From: JAVVEH01 sp032251435
Lineage (GTDB): Bacteria; Verrucomicrobiota; Lentisphaeria; Oligosphaerales; MVZH01
NCBI GenBank assembly: GCA_032251435.1
Contig: JAVVEH010000047.1
Location: forward strand, 1 to 32,241
Direction of reading: 5' to 3'
DNA length: 32,241 nt
Made by a program: the position numbers and the translations under genes
Notes under the pieces: generated by a model
What the model saw: the letters and a program-made list of their open reading frames with translations, nothing else
What the model was told of the DNA's origin: nothing
Databases searched by the model: none
In this document: piece after piece, positions 13,758 to 22,106 of the stretch
How positions within the stretch are numbered: the stretch's first letter is position 1
Layout of the letters: every line of letters starts with the position of its first letter

Positions 13758-14627
13758 ATGAACAGCACCCGCCCCAAACACGTTCTTCTCATCATGCTGG
13801 ATGGTGTCGGCTGGCCTGAAACGGCGCTGGAAAACAGTATTTACGCCGACTGTCCGGCCTTGCTCCGTTTGTTTCAGCGCCACGCCGTTCCGGTGGACAC
13901 CTGTTTGAACGTTCCCGGCCTTCCGCAAAGCGCCACGGGGCAGACCGCCATTCTCACCGGTGTCAACGCCGCCGCGGAGCTCGGGTCTCATTTGCACGGA
14001 TTTCCCAATGCCCGGCTGCGTGACATCATTGAACAGAATAACCTCTTCATCCAATTGCGTGATCAAGGTGTCCGCGCGGATTTCGCCAACGCCTACGCCC
14101 TGAAACCCGAACAGGCTCTGGGAACCGCTGTCCGTTCCGTGACCACGGTCGCCGTGACATCCGCCTACGGAAAAACCCGGACCCGGGAGCATTTATTCGC
14201 CGGACAGGCGGTGTACCATGACTTAACCCGCTCGTGGCTGGCCGAAAAAGAACAGGCCCCTGTCCCCTTGGTCAGCGAGGAAACCGCCGCTGATCATCTG
14301 CTGGCGATCATGCGGACACTGGATTTTTGTTTGTTTGAATTTTTTCTGACGGACGTGATTGGCCACCGGGGAACTCTGGCGGAAAAACAGGCGGTTTTAG
14401 CCTCGCTGGACCGGTTTTTTGACCGGATCATGAGCCGTCTGAATCCGACGGTCGAGTTACTCCTGGTCGTCAGTGATCACGGGAATATCGAGGAACCCGA
14501 CCATAAACGGCACACGGCGAATCCCGTGCCATTCTGCGCGTTTGGTTACCAGGAACAGCGCGCGCGTGAGGGTGTGACATCCTTGACCGATGTCACCCCC
14601 CGGGTGATCAGTCTATTTGAACAATAG
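13758..14627 (+). CDS. Alkaline-phosphatase-superfamily metalloenzyme (phosphoglycerate mutase-like)
   Basis: This 289-residue protein opens with VLLIMLDGVGW, whose aspartate would bind the first metal. QSATGQTAILTGVN, with the Ser/Thr nucleophile region, follows. Near the C-terminus, VVSDHGNIEEPDHKRHTANPVPF supplies the Asp-His-Gly-Asn and His metal ligands of the metalloenzyme superfamily, which includes cofactor-independent phosphoglycerate mutase and alkaline phosphatases. It is much shorter than iPGM (about 510 residues) and lacks that enzyme's inserted domain, so a hydrolase or phosphopentomutase-like role is as likely. It is one of the few plus-strand genes here. Its 3' end overlaps the mutS2 3' end by 20 bases. 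No good Shine-Dalgarno precedes the ATG. Confidence 0.82.
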   Translation: MNSTRPKHVLLIMLDGVGWPETALENSIYADCPALLRLFQRHAVPVDTCLNVPGLPQSATGQTAILTGVNAAAELGSHLHGFPNARLRDIIEQNNLFIQLRDQGVRADFANAYALKPEQALGTAVRSVTTVAVTSAYGKTRTREHLFAGQAVYHDLTRSWLAEKEQAPVPLVSEETAADHLLAIMRTLDFCLFEFFLTDVIGHRGTLAEKQAVLASLDRFFDRIMSRLNPTVELLLVVSDHGNIEEPDHKRHTANPVPFCAFGYQEQRAREGVTSLTDVTPRVISLFEQ

Positions 14628-17031
14628 TCACTCCGCCGCCGCCGGGTTCTTTCTTATCCGCGTCGGCCAGGCGGAATTTACCCCGGAACCCATGGTCGTT
14701 GAGCCAGCCGTGCAGGCCCTTCATTAAGCGGCCGCTGCCGAAGCCGTGAACCACCCTCACCTCCAGCAGGTTGCTCAAACGGGCCTGATCAATAAACCGA
14801 TCCAACGCGTCACAGGCCTCATCCACGCGTTTTCCAAGTAAGTTGATTTCTAAACACGTGTTTCCCCGCGCTTTCGGCAATGACACCCCGCCGCCGCTTT
14901 TTTTCACCTTTCGTCCGGGGCGGTCAGGATCTTCGACGACACGCTCCAGTTGATCGCTCATCACGGTGAAGGCCATCCCCTTGATGGTCACCGTCACGTT
15001 GCGGCCGCCCCGCGAAAACGATCGAATCGCGCCTTCCGCGTTCAGCGACCGCACCCAGACACGCATACCTTCGCGGAGATCATCGGGGGCGATCGGCCGC
15101 GCGGGCCGCGCGGCGGTCGCCATTTTCCCATAGCTGAGCGTTCGCAGACTTTCCGCCAAAAGCGCCCGGGCGGCCTGTCGATTTTCCTTCGCCAGCGCCG
15201 CGTCGGGATCATCCTGAGCGCTCAGACCAGCGATAAGATGTTCCATTTTCCGGCGGGTTTCAGCGACAATGTGTTCCGCTTCCCGGTAGGCCTCATGCAG
15301 CTTTTCGTTACGATCCCTCTGGAGATCGGCCAGTTGTTTTCGCAGGTCGTCCCGGTCCCGGCGGATCCGCGCGAGCGCGGCCCGGGCCTGTTTTTCATCC
15401 TCCGCGGTCCGCCGTTCCCTGTCCTCCAAGTCCACTAACAGATTCTCCATCCGCACATGATCCTTGTCCAACTGTTTTTCCGCCTGGTCAAGCACCCGGT
15501 CAGGCAACCCGATCCGCCGGGCGATCCGCAAGGCGTGACTGGCGCCGGGCCGGCCGATTTCCAGCACATATTCCGGCGCCAGGGTCTCGAGGTTAAATCG
15601 CACGGCGCCATTCAGCATGCCGGGTTGTTCCTCGGCGAAAGATTTGATGGCGCCAAGATGAGTTGTCGCCACTGTCAGCGCGTCGCGCCGGGCGAACTCC
15701 GCCAGCAACGCGCAGCCGATCGCCCCCCCCTCAAGCGGATCTGTCCCGGTGCCCAGCTCGTCGAGCAGCACCAGCGCCCGGCCTCGTGATAAGCCGGCGA
15801 GAATCTCCTTCATCCGCGTCAAGTGCCCAGTGAAGGTGCTCAAGTTTTCCGTCAGGGATTGCTCGTCGCCAATATCCGCGAAAACCGCGTCGAAGATGTC
15901 CAGCTCACTGTTTTCGCCCGCTGGAATGGGCAGTCCGGATTGGGCGAGAAGCGACATCAGGCCGAACGTTTTCAACGTGACTGTTTTACCGCCGCTGTTG
16001 CTGCCCGTGACAACCAGCGCCCGGGTCTCCTCCGGCAGGGAAACGGTCAGGGGCACAAGATCCTCCGCCCGGCCGGCTTGACGAAACCGCCAGTCCAGCA
16101 GCGGATGCCGGGCGCTGACCAGTTTCACCCGGCCCGTGAACCGCGGAAGCATGCCGCCGACAATTGACGACCACCGGGTTACCGCGCTGAGACCATCCAG
16201 ACGGGCGGCGGCGGCCGCCGCCGGTTCCAACTCGGGCAACCGCTGGCGGACACCGGCGCTTAAGTCCGCGTAAATCCGCCGGCATTCATCCCGTTCCTCT
16301 AAGCGGGTGGATGCGAGCTCATTGCCGATGGCCACCGATTGCTCCGGCTCCATAAACACGGTCCGCCCGCTGTCCGACAAGTCGTGAATGACCCCCTTGA
16401 ACTGGCCCTTCGCCTCGCGGCGGACAGGCAAGACGTAGCGCCCGTTTCGCAAGGTGACAAAGTGATCCTGGTAAACCCCGGACAGAGCCTCATCCTTCAA
16501 CAACCGTTCGAGCAACCGCTGGTTGGATTCTTCCAGTTTGCGGACGTTCCGCCGTAACTCAGCCAGCTTGGGGCTGGCGTCGTCCAAAAGTGACCCGTCC
16601 GCGTCCAACGAGCGGCGCAAGCGGTGAACCAACTCATCGGGAACAATGAGAACATCCTTGACTGTTAATAACGCCTGGCAACCCCGGCATTCTTCCCGGC
16701 TTAGAAAGTCCCTCAATTCCGCCAGCGCCTGAATGAAATCCCGGCAGACAAGCAACTCGTCGCCCCCTAAAACAGCGCCATGGGGACGGACACGGTTGAA
16801 GATCGCCGCGGGATCCGCGAAATGAGCGGCGGGCAGGGACACCCCGGTGTCAACCAAGCCGCGTAATTCTTTCAGGACCGGATGATTCCGGATGATGTCA
16901 CGCAATTGGACGCGGGGCATCAAAGCGCGGACCCAGTCGCCGCCTGGCGCGCTGTGGGCGTGCCCGGCGATGATATCCAGCGCCGCTTGAAATTCAAGCA
17001 CTTTCAAAGCGTGCGCGTCCATAGCGGTCAA
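14608..17031 (-). CDS. mutS2: Endonuclease MutS2
   Basis: This 807-residue MutS2 lacks the mismatch-reading N-terminal domain of MutS, as expected. It has a helical lever/clamp region with RNGRYVLPVRREAKGQFKGVIHD (195-217), Walker A TGSNSGGKT (342-350), a Q-loop region GDEQSLTENLSTFTGH, Walker B VLLDELGTGTDP near 425, a long charged coiled coil (about 500-620) and a C-terminal Smr nuclease domain (about 725-807) with RVVHGFGSGRLMKG. MutS2 binds branched DNA to limit recombination, or acts on collided ribosomes in some species. A TTG at 17031 overlaps the rimO stop by 4 bases; ATG at 17022 is an alternative start. The 3' end overlaps the convergent metalloenzyme gene. Confidence 0.95.
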   Translation of the reverse strand: MTAMDAHALKVLEFQAALDIIAGHAHSAPGGDWVRALMPRVQLRDIIRNHPVLKELRGLVDTGVSLPAAHFADPAAIFNRVRPHGAVLGGDELLVCRDFIQALAELRDFLSREECRGCQALLTVKDVLIVPDELVHRLRRSLDADGSLLDDASPKLAELRRNVRKLEESNQRLLERLLKDEALSGVYQDHFVTLRNGRYVLPVRREAKGQFKGVIHDLSDSGRTVFMEPEQSVAIGNELASTRLEERDECRRIYADLSAGVRQRLPELEPAAAAAARLDGLSAVTRWSSIVGGMLPRFTGRVKLVSARHPLLDWRFRQAGRAEDLVPLTVSLPEETRALVVTGSNSGGKTVTLKTFGLMSLLAQSGLPIPAGENSELDIFDAVFADIGDEQSLTENLSTFTGHLTRMKEILAGLSRGRALVLLDELGTGTDPLEGGAIGCALLAEFARRDALTVATTHLGAIKSFAEEQPGMLNGAVRFNLETLAPEYVLEIGRPGASHALRIARRIGLPDRVLDQAEKQLDKDHVRMENLLVDLEDRERRTAEDEKQARAALARIRRDRDDLRKQLADLQRDRNEKLHEAYREAEHIVAETRRKMEHLIAGLSAQDDPDAALAKENRQAARALLAESLRTLSYGKMATAARPARPIAPDDLREGMRVWVRSLNAEGAIRSFSRGGRNVTVTIKGMAFTVMSDQLERVVEDPDRPGRKVKKSGGGVSLPKARGNTCLEINLLGKRVDEACDALDRFIDQARLSNLLEVRVVHGFGSGRLMKGLHGWLNDHGFRGKFRLADADKKEPGGGGVTIVQID

Positions 17032-18386
17032 ACCAGCCGGCCCGTCAGATCATAGTCAGACGCGGCGGACACGCTCACCCGCGCGAAGCCGTCGGCTCTC
17101 CAGCCGTCAGGGGCGGTGAAGGCGACCAGATTATCGACTTCCGGGGCGTCGGCGGCTGTCCGGCCGATGTGGTTTCCATCCGCGTCCATCCCCTCAACCA
17201 GCACCGTCACGCGTTGGCCGACAAGCGCCTCGTTGCGCCGCCGTGAAATCGACCGCTGAATCTCCATCAACGCGTCGCGGCGGGCGGCCGCGGTCTCCGC
17301 GGGAACCAAGCCCTCCGTGATCCGGGCGGCGGGGGTTCCCGCCTCCGGCGAAAACGCGAACACGCCGAGGCGGTCGAATTCAAAGGTTTGAACATAGTCC
17401 CGCAAGCGGTCGAAATCAGCGGCGGTCTCGCCGGGAAAGCCAACTAGAAACGTCGTTCGAATGATGACACCGGGAATATCCGTTCGGAGACGCTCCATCA
17501 ACGTCCGGGTTTCTTCTTCAGAACACCCCCGCCCCATCGCCTGGAGCACGGTGTCGGAAATGTGCTGCAAGGGAATATCGACATAGGGCACGAGGCGCGG
17601 ACACGCTTGGTAGGCGGCGATCAAGTCATCGTCAAAATAGCGGGGATGCGTATACAAGACACGAATCCAGAAATCGCCATCCAGGCGCTCTTCACAGGCC
17701 CGCAAGAGCTTCGCCAGAGTTGTTCCGTCAGCCAGATCACGCCCGTACCGGGTCGTGTCCTGAGCGATGAGGTTCAGTTCCAAGGCTCCGCCGGCCAATA
17801 ACTGGCGGCATTCCGCCACGATATCGTCAATCGGGCGGCTTCGTTGCCGGCCGCGGATGCCCGGAATCGCGCAAAACGCGCAGCGGTGGTCACACCCTTC
17901 GGCGATTTTCACGTAGGCGTAATTCGCCGGGGTCAACTGCAGACGCGGGGCGGCGCTGTCATAAATATAGGCGGGTGAGTCGAAAGCGCTGGCGGTGTCC
18001 GCGTTTTTCCCGCCGCTGAAAAGCGTGTCGAACAAGGCCGCCGCGCGGGGCACGTCATCCAGTCCAAGGAATAAATCCACGCCTGGAAACGCCTCTCTGG
18101 TTCCCTGGAGATCCCGTTGCGGCAGACATCCCGCCACCGCCAGCCGCCGGGATTTTTTTTCCAGCCGCCATTCCAGCGCGTCGCGGATTTCCTGTTCAGC
18201 CTCGGCCCGGGCGTCGGCGATAAAGCCGCAGGTGTTAATCAGGACGACATCCGCCTCCTCCGGCACATTGGTCAGCATGTATCCTCCCACTGCCAGCGAG
18301 CCGCACATAACCTCCGTGTCAACCAGATTCTTCGCGCAGCCCAGACTGACAACCATGACTTTGCGCTGTCGGTCAGCCATGATCAC
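17028..18386 (-). CDS. rimO: Ribosomal protein S12 methylthiotransferase RimO
   Basis: This 452-residue radical-SAM methylthiotransferase adds a methylthio group to an aspartate of ribosomal protein S12. The N-terminal UPF0004 domain holds the auxiliary cluster cysteines in VSLGCAKNLVDTE, INTCGFI and AVAGCLPQRDL. The radical-SAM cluster motif is CDHRCAFCAIPGIRGRQRSRP. A TRAM domain (VLVEGMDADGNHIGRTAADAPEVDN) closes the protein. The LGCAKNLVD signature and the length favour RimO over MiaB. The start is GTG 18386, overlapping the stop of the PATAN gene, or ATG 18380. The operon order PATAN protein-rimO-mutS2, with 4-base overlaps, implies coupled translation. Confidence 0.95.
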   Translation of the reverse strand: MIMADRQRKVMVVSLGCAKNLVDTEVMCGSLAVGGYMLTNVPEEADVVLINTCGFIADARAEAEQEIRDALEWRLEKKSRRLAVAGCLPQRDLQGTREAFPGVDLFLGLDDVPRAAALFDTLFSGGKNADTASAFDSPAYIYDSAAPRLQLTPANYAYVKIAEGCDHRCAFCAIPGIRGRQRSRPIDDIVAECRQLLAGGALELNLIAQDTTRYGRDLADGTTLAKLLRACEERLDGDFWIRVLYTHPRYFDDDLIAAYQACPRLVPYVDIPLQHISDTVLQAMGRGCSEEETRTLMERLRTDIPGVIIRTTFLVGFPGETAADFDRLRDYVQTFEFDRLGVFAFSPEAGTPAARITEGLVPAETAAARRDALMEIQRSISRRRNEALVGQRVTVLVEGMDADGNHIGRTAADAPEVDNLVAFTAPDGWRADGFARVSVSAASDYDLTGRLV

Positions 18387-19309
18387 ATCTCGTCGCTCAT
18401 GACGGAGGCGTTCAGCAAGATACCGGAAATAGGCATGTCGATATTCTTTTCCGGCGCCACCCGCCCTTCGTAGAACGAGACTTCCGCGGCGCCGGCTTTG
18501 AGCATTCGGGCGATCGCTTCCAGCCCCGTGTGCTCACCATAGCGGGCGAACAAGACCGTTCCGTCACCCAGATGAAGCACCGCTTGGCCGGCGTCATTGT
18601 CAAAGGAGAGCTCAACCTCACCCGCGCGGGATGTCATACACAGAAACTGCAGCGCGTTACTCAATTCATCGTCATTTAATTTCAAGAACATCACTTCAGC
18701 GGTTTTCCCGCCCGCGACTTTTTCCCGCGCGTCAACCTGCATCAATTTTTCCCGGGTCTCCACGCTCAAGTTACTGATAAACTGATGCATGTCCTGGCGC
18801 GCCATTTGCGACCGTTGCCGCAACTGTTTTTTCCGCGTCGCCTCCTGTCCGCTGCTGTACATCCGGTAAACAATTCCCCCGAGAACACCGAAACCAATCA
18901 CACCGAGAAAAAGCAACAGACCACCGATTTTGCCACCGACACCCCCGTGCGAGGTCGTGATGAGGCCCAAGCCCGCCACCGCCACAAGTGTCGACACGGT
19001 TCCTCCCAGCATGATCTTGCGGGCGGTCTTTTTCAGGTCCGCGTTAATTCGCAGTTTTTCCTCTTTCAGCGCCTGCTTGCGACGGGCGGCGGCATCCAAA
19101 GGTTTCGCGCCGGGACGCTTCGTGGCTGAAGACTTTTTCGCCGCCGACGGGCCCGCTTTTTTCCCGGAACCCGTCGTCTCATCCGATCCCGGAGCCGATG
19201 CCGTCTCCGGTTCGGCGGGGAATGCTTCCGCCTGTTCAGCCGCGGCCGCTTCCACCGGCGTTTCAGCGTCTGTGGCAGTCAATTCGTGTTTTTGATCGTT
19301 CTCATGCAT
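18383..19309 (-). CDS. Membrane-anchored PATAN/DUF4388-like protein
   Basis: This 308-residue protein has three parts. Residues 1-98 are low-complexity: acidic and Ala-rich first, then Lys/Ala/Pro-rich, and predicted cytoplasmic. Residues about 100-118 and 127-150 are two hydrophobic segments rich in Gly/Val/Leu, likely a membrane hairpin. Residues about 205-290 (LNDDELSNALQFLCMTSRAGEVELSF...LHLGDGTVLFARYGEHTGLEAIARMLKAG) resemble the DUF4388/PATAN domain found in bacterial signalling proteins, often those linked to gliding or two-component systems. I see no catalytic residues. It is the first gene of a coupled operon with rimO and mutS2, overlapping rimO by 4 bases. The domain call is by pattern and moderately sure; the role is unknown. 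Confidence 0.7.
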   Translation of the reverse strand: MHENDQKHELTATDAETPVEAAAAEQAEAFPAEPETASAPGSDETTGSGKKAGPSAAKKSSATKRPGAKPLDAAARRKQALKEEKLRINADLKKTARKIMLGGTVSTLVAVAGLGLITTSHGGVGGKIGGLLLFLGVIGFGVLGGIVYRMYSSGQEATRKKQLRQRSQMARQDMHQFISNLSVETREKLMQVDAREKVAGGKTAEVMFLKLNDDELSNALQFLCMTSRAGEVELSFDNDAGQAVLHLGDGTVLFARYGEHTGLEAIARMLKAGAAEVSFYEGRVAPEKNIDMPISGILLNASVMSDEM

Positions 19310-19431
19310 AGGGTCTCAATCCAGTCTTATCGCCGACATACTATTAGTCCATACCGGACACCACTTGAGCGGGGAATGTAAGTCCGCAAAGTGGTATTTC
19401 AAGCCAGTTAAACCGCTACCGCCGACGGGGT

Positions 19432-20052
19432 TCACATCCCCATCTTTTCGGCGAAACGGACCAGTTCGGCCAGGGAATCCGCCTCCATTTTCGCCATCAC
19501 CCGGGCTCGGTGGACTTTGACGGTTTTCTCGCTGATGCCCATGGTTTCACCGATCTCTTTATTCAACATCCCCACGACAATGCGCGTGAAGACCTCTTGC
19601 TCGCGGGGAGTCATGCTGTCATAGCGTCCCTGTACTTCTTTGCGGACGATCCGCTCCCTCCGGACAGCGCGGTCTTTTTCCAGCGCCCCCCGCACCGCCG
19701 CCAGCAGATCCGCCTCCTCAAACGGCTTGGTGATAAAATCAACCGCGCCGCCCTTCATCGCTTCAACCGTGGATGGAATGCTGCCATGGCCGCTGATGAA
19801 CACAGTAGGCAGATGACAATTCACGTCAGCGAGACTTTTCTGCAATTCAAGACCGTCCATGCCGGGCAATTGAAGATCAACAATCAGGCAACCGGGACGG
19901 TCGCGCAGGTAGGTGTCCAAAAACGCGGCGGCCGATGAATGGGCGACCACGGCGAATCCCTCCATCGTCAACAAGCGGGTCAAACTTTTGCGGACCGATG
20001 GATCGTCATCCACCACATGAACCGTCGCCGCGTTTTTGTCATGTCCCGTCAT
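19432..20052 (-). CDS. FixJ/NarL-type response regulator
   Basis: This 206-residue two-component regulator has a receiver domain with the acidic pocket VDDDPS (14-19), the phosphoacceptor Asp at about 59 in LIVDLQLPGMDG, the Thr/Ser in FISGHG and the conserved Lys in FITKPFEE. A LuxR-type helix-turn-helix follows (MTPREQEVFTRIVVGMLNKEIGETMGISEKTVKVHRARVMAKM). The receiver-linker-LuxR layout and the GHGSIP/AMKGGAVDFITKPF region are typical of FixJ-like regulators. An open frame extends 28 codons upstream, but that ATG lies inside the tRNA-Leu gene, so the start is placed at 20052. No histidine kinase is in the window, so the signal is unknown. Confidence 0.92.
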   Translation of the reverse strand: MTGHDKNAATVHVVDDDPSVRKSLTRLLTMEGFAVVAHSSAAAFLDTYLRDRPGCLIVDLQLPGMDGLELQKSLADVNCHLPTVFISGHGSIPSTVEAMKGGAVDFITKPFEEADLLAAVRGALEKDRAVRRERIVRKEVQGRYDSMTPREQEVFTRIVVGMLNKEIGETMGISEKTVKVHRARVMAKMEADSLAELVRFAEKMGM

Positions 20053-20106
20053 GTTTACCGGATTACCCAAAAGCCCGTGACCCAAAGGCTGAACACACGT
20101 GATAGC

Positions 20107-20192
<86 letters not shown>

Positions 20193-20359
20193 ACATTCCA
20201 CCAGCGTCCGTAAAGCGGAAGCCGATGCCATCCGCTGACTGCGTCAAAATAATCCATCCAACGCATTCTTCAACCCCGTGCGGACAGGCCGGGGAAACTT
20301 TTCAGTCAGGCCGCGATGATAACCAACCGACACCGCCCAAGGCCTTTTATGAATCCAGG

Positions 20360-21229
20360 CTAGAGGTACAGCTTGTAAAGGCCTTGCGTTCCGTCGTCCG
20401 CTCCGCCTTTGGCTTGAAGCGCTTCATACAGCGACTTGGCAAGATCCAGCCCGGGCGTGTCAAGCCCCATCGCCCGGGCGGAGTCGGCGGCGATGGTCAT
20501 ATCCTTGATGAAGTGCTTGACATAAAAACCCGGCTCAAACTGTCCCGCGAGCATGCGCGGCGCGAGATTGGACAGCGACCAACTGCCCGCCGCGCCGGCG
20601 GAGATACTCCTCAGCACGGTTTCCGGATCAAGACCGGATTTCTCCGCGTAAGCCATCGCTTCGCAGACACCAAGCATGGTGGAGGCGATCGTGATCTGGT
20701 TGCACATCTTGCAGTGCTGACCACTGCCCGCCGGGCCTTGGTAGACAATATTCCGCCCCATAAGCTCGAAGAGCGGAAGAACAGTGTCAAATGTGTCCGC
20801 GTCGCCGCCGACCATGATGGAAAGGCGCGCGTCGCGGGCGCCCGTGTCGCCACCGGAAACCGGCGCGTCGAGCGAGCGGCCGCCCTTTTCTTTGGCGGCG
20901 GCCGCGATCGTCACCGCCAACTCCGGTTTCGACGTGGTCATATCAACAACGATCGTCCCCCTCTTCATGTTCGCGAGGATGCCGTCATCACCCAGGTAAA
21001 CCTCGTTGACATCATTCGGAAAGCCGACGATCGTGAAGATCACATCACATTCAGCGGCCAGAGAAGCGGCGCTGTCATGCCACACGGCGCCTTTATCGAT
21101 GAGCTCGACAGCCTTGAACTTGGTGCGGGTGTGGATATGCAGTGGGTAACCGGCAGCCAGAATATGGCCGGCCATACTCTTGCCCATGACACCAATTCCG
21201 ATAAAACCGACCGGTGTGTCTGTATTCAT
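20360..21229 (-). CDS. 3-hydroxyisobutyrate dehydrogenase-family reductase (GarR-like)
   Basis: This 289-residue NAD(P)-dependent beta-hydroxyacid dehydrogenase starts with the Rossmann motif GFIGIGVMGKSMAGH (8-22). LDAPVSGGDTGA (about 121-132) is the substrate-binding DAPVSGG signature, GSGQHCKMCNQ contains the catalytic Lys at about 174, and FYVKHFIKDM is the conserved lysine helix. The family includes 3-hydroxyisobutyrate dehydrogenase and tartronate semialdehyde reductase; substrate cannot be decided here. An open frame runs 79 codons further upstream through unrelated sequence, including the decayed SIMPL gene, but an ideal AAGGAGGT lies just before ATG 21229. Confidence 0.93.
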   Translation of the reverse strand: MNTDTPVGFIGIGVMGKSMAGHILAAGYPLHIHTRTKFKAVELIDKGAVWHDSAASLAAECDVIFTIVGFPNDVNEVYLGDDGILANMKRGTIVVDMTTSKPELAVTIAAAAKEKGGRSLDAPVSGGDTGARDARLSIMVGGDADTFDTVLPLFELMGRNIVYQGPAGSGQHCKMCNQITIASTMLGVCEAMAYAEKSGLDPETVLRSISAGAAGSWSLSNLAPRMLAGQFEPGFYVKHFIKDMTIAADSARAMGLDTPGLDLAKSLYEALQAKGGADDGTQGLYKLYL

Positions 21230-21233
21230 CCGG

Positions 21234-21241
21234 ACCTCCTT
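21234..21241 (-). promoter_or_regulatory. Shine-Dalgarno of the GarR-like gene, decides the start
   Basis: AAGGAGGT ends 4 bases before the ATG at 21229. It rules out the much longer upstream extension of the frame, which shows no similarity to the family. Confidence 0.85.
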
Positions 21242-21284
21242 GCCGTTATAAACTCGTATTACGATAGTCTCTTCGATAGGATTT

Positions 21285-21677
21285 TCAAATCCAACGCCGG
21301 GGTCTGGGGCCGACGACAGGAGGGTCCTCAGAAATCGCGTAGACGGACTGGACCTGCACGCCGAAGCCTGCGGCGAGGCGTTCCGCTTCCTCTCGGGCGT
21401 CTTCGCTGGCGGCAGCCAGCAACTCTCTGCCGATCTTCTCTCGGTCACTGCGATCGAAATCGGCACTTGTGCCGATGACGTTGTCTGTCGAGAGGAGGAA
21501 CTTCATGAGCGTGTCGAAGCGTTCGAGGTCGCGTAACGTGACCGAGATGCTTCGCCGCACCTCGTAGCCGAGAATCTTGAGTTCCTGATACTCCTTCTTC
21601 TCTCGAACGGTGATCTTAACGGATCGGCTCCGGAGGTCGTTTGAAACGGCATGGTCAATTATTTCCCGATGGATGCC
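21285..21677 (-). pseudogene. Decayed SIMPL-domain (DUF541) gene
   Basis: An open stretch of about 130 codons encodes the middle of a SIMPL/DUF541 protein: ITVREKKEYQELKILGYEVRRSISVTLRDLERFDTL, then a helix AREEAERLAAGFGVQVQSVYAISED. Family members are exported or periplasmic proteins of roughly 230-250 residues with a signal peptide. Here the frame is closed upstream by a stop at 21678-21680, with no signal peptide, and the C-terminus is cut to PPVVGPRPRRWI. No initiator with a ribosome site is seen; an internal GTG at 21560 would drop half of what remains. I read it as a remnant truncated at both ends. It lies just upstream of the GarR-like gene in another frame. Confidence 0.65.
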
Positions 21678-21721
21678 TTAACTGTATCGAGAGAAAACCG
21701 TCCCGACCGGGCGAAACATTC

Positions 21722-21751
21722 AAAAAAAAAGCGCCCGGAAAAACCGGGCGC
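21722..21751 (-). terminator. Rho-independent terminator
   Basis: On the minus strand an 8-bp perfect GC stem (GCGCCCGG/CCGGGCGC, 21731-21751) with a 5-base loop is followed directly by nine T residues (21722-21730). It lies 37 bases after the zinc-ribbon gene and would end that transcript. Confidence 0.93.
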
Positions 21752-21788
21752 CCATGTCATCGGGGATGCCATCATCCGCGATGATCCA

Positions 21789-22007
21789 TCAGAAAAAAAT
21801 GTCCGTCTCCTCATGCCTTCTGGTGTAGGCCACCCACTGTTTCACCAGTGGCTGGAGCAGGAAGTCCTCCAAATCCGCATTCAGCTCAAACACGTGATCG
21901 CAATACGGGCAAGCGCCAAATCCCTCGATGTCATCCCGCGACAAAACTTCGAGACAACCAGGACAAACAATGTGAGTCGGGGTTATTTTTATTTCGTTTT
22001 TCATCAT
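21789..22007 (-). CDS. Small zinc-ribbon protein
   Basis: This 72-residue protein has two C-x-x-C pairs, CPGC near residue 15 and CPYC near residue 33, separated by an acidic turn (SRDDIEGFGA). The arrangement is a zinc ribbon or rubredoxin-like knuckle. The C-terminal half is a helix-rich tail (LEDFLLQPLVKQWVAY). I recognise no named family; such proteins often mediate protein contacts or bind nucleic acid. AAGG lies 4 bases before the first of two tandem ATGs, so the second (22004) may be used. A strong terminator follows. Confidence 0.75.
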   Translation of the reverse strand: MMKNEIKITPTHIVCPGCLEVLSRDDIEGFGACPYCDHVFELNADLEDFLLQPLVKQWVAYTRRHEETDIFF

Positions 22008-22106
22008 ACCTTATATGATAAGGGCGGAAGCGGATTGTTCCACCGACACGGCGCTATTTTTCCGTCATTTTTCCGTTTTACTGACACCGTCGGGGCCCGC
22101 CGGGGG

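Noticed and set aside
13758..14627. Full cofactor-independent phosphoglycerate mutase
   Set aside because: The metal-site motifs fit the superfamily, but the protein is barely half the iPGM length and lacks the inserted domain.
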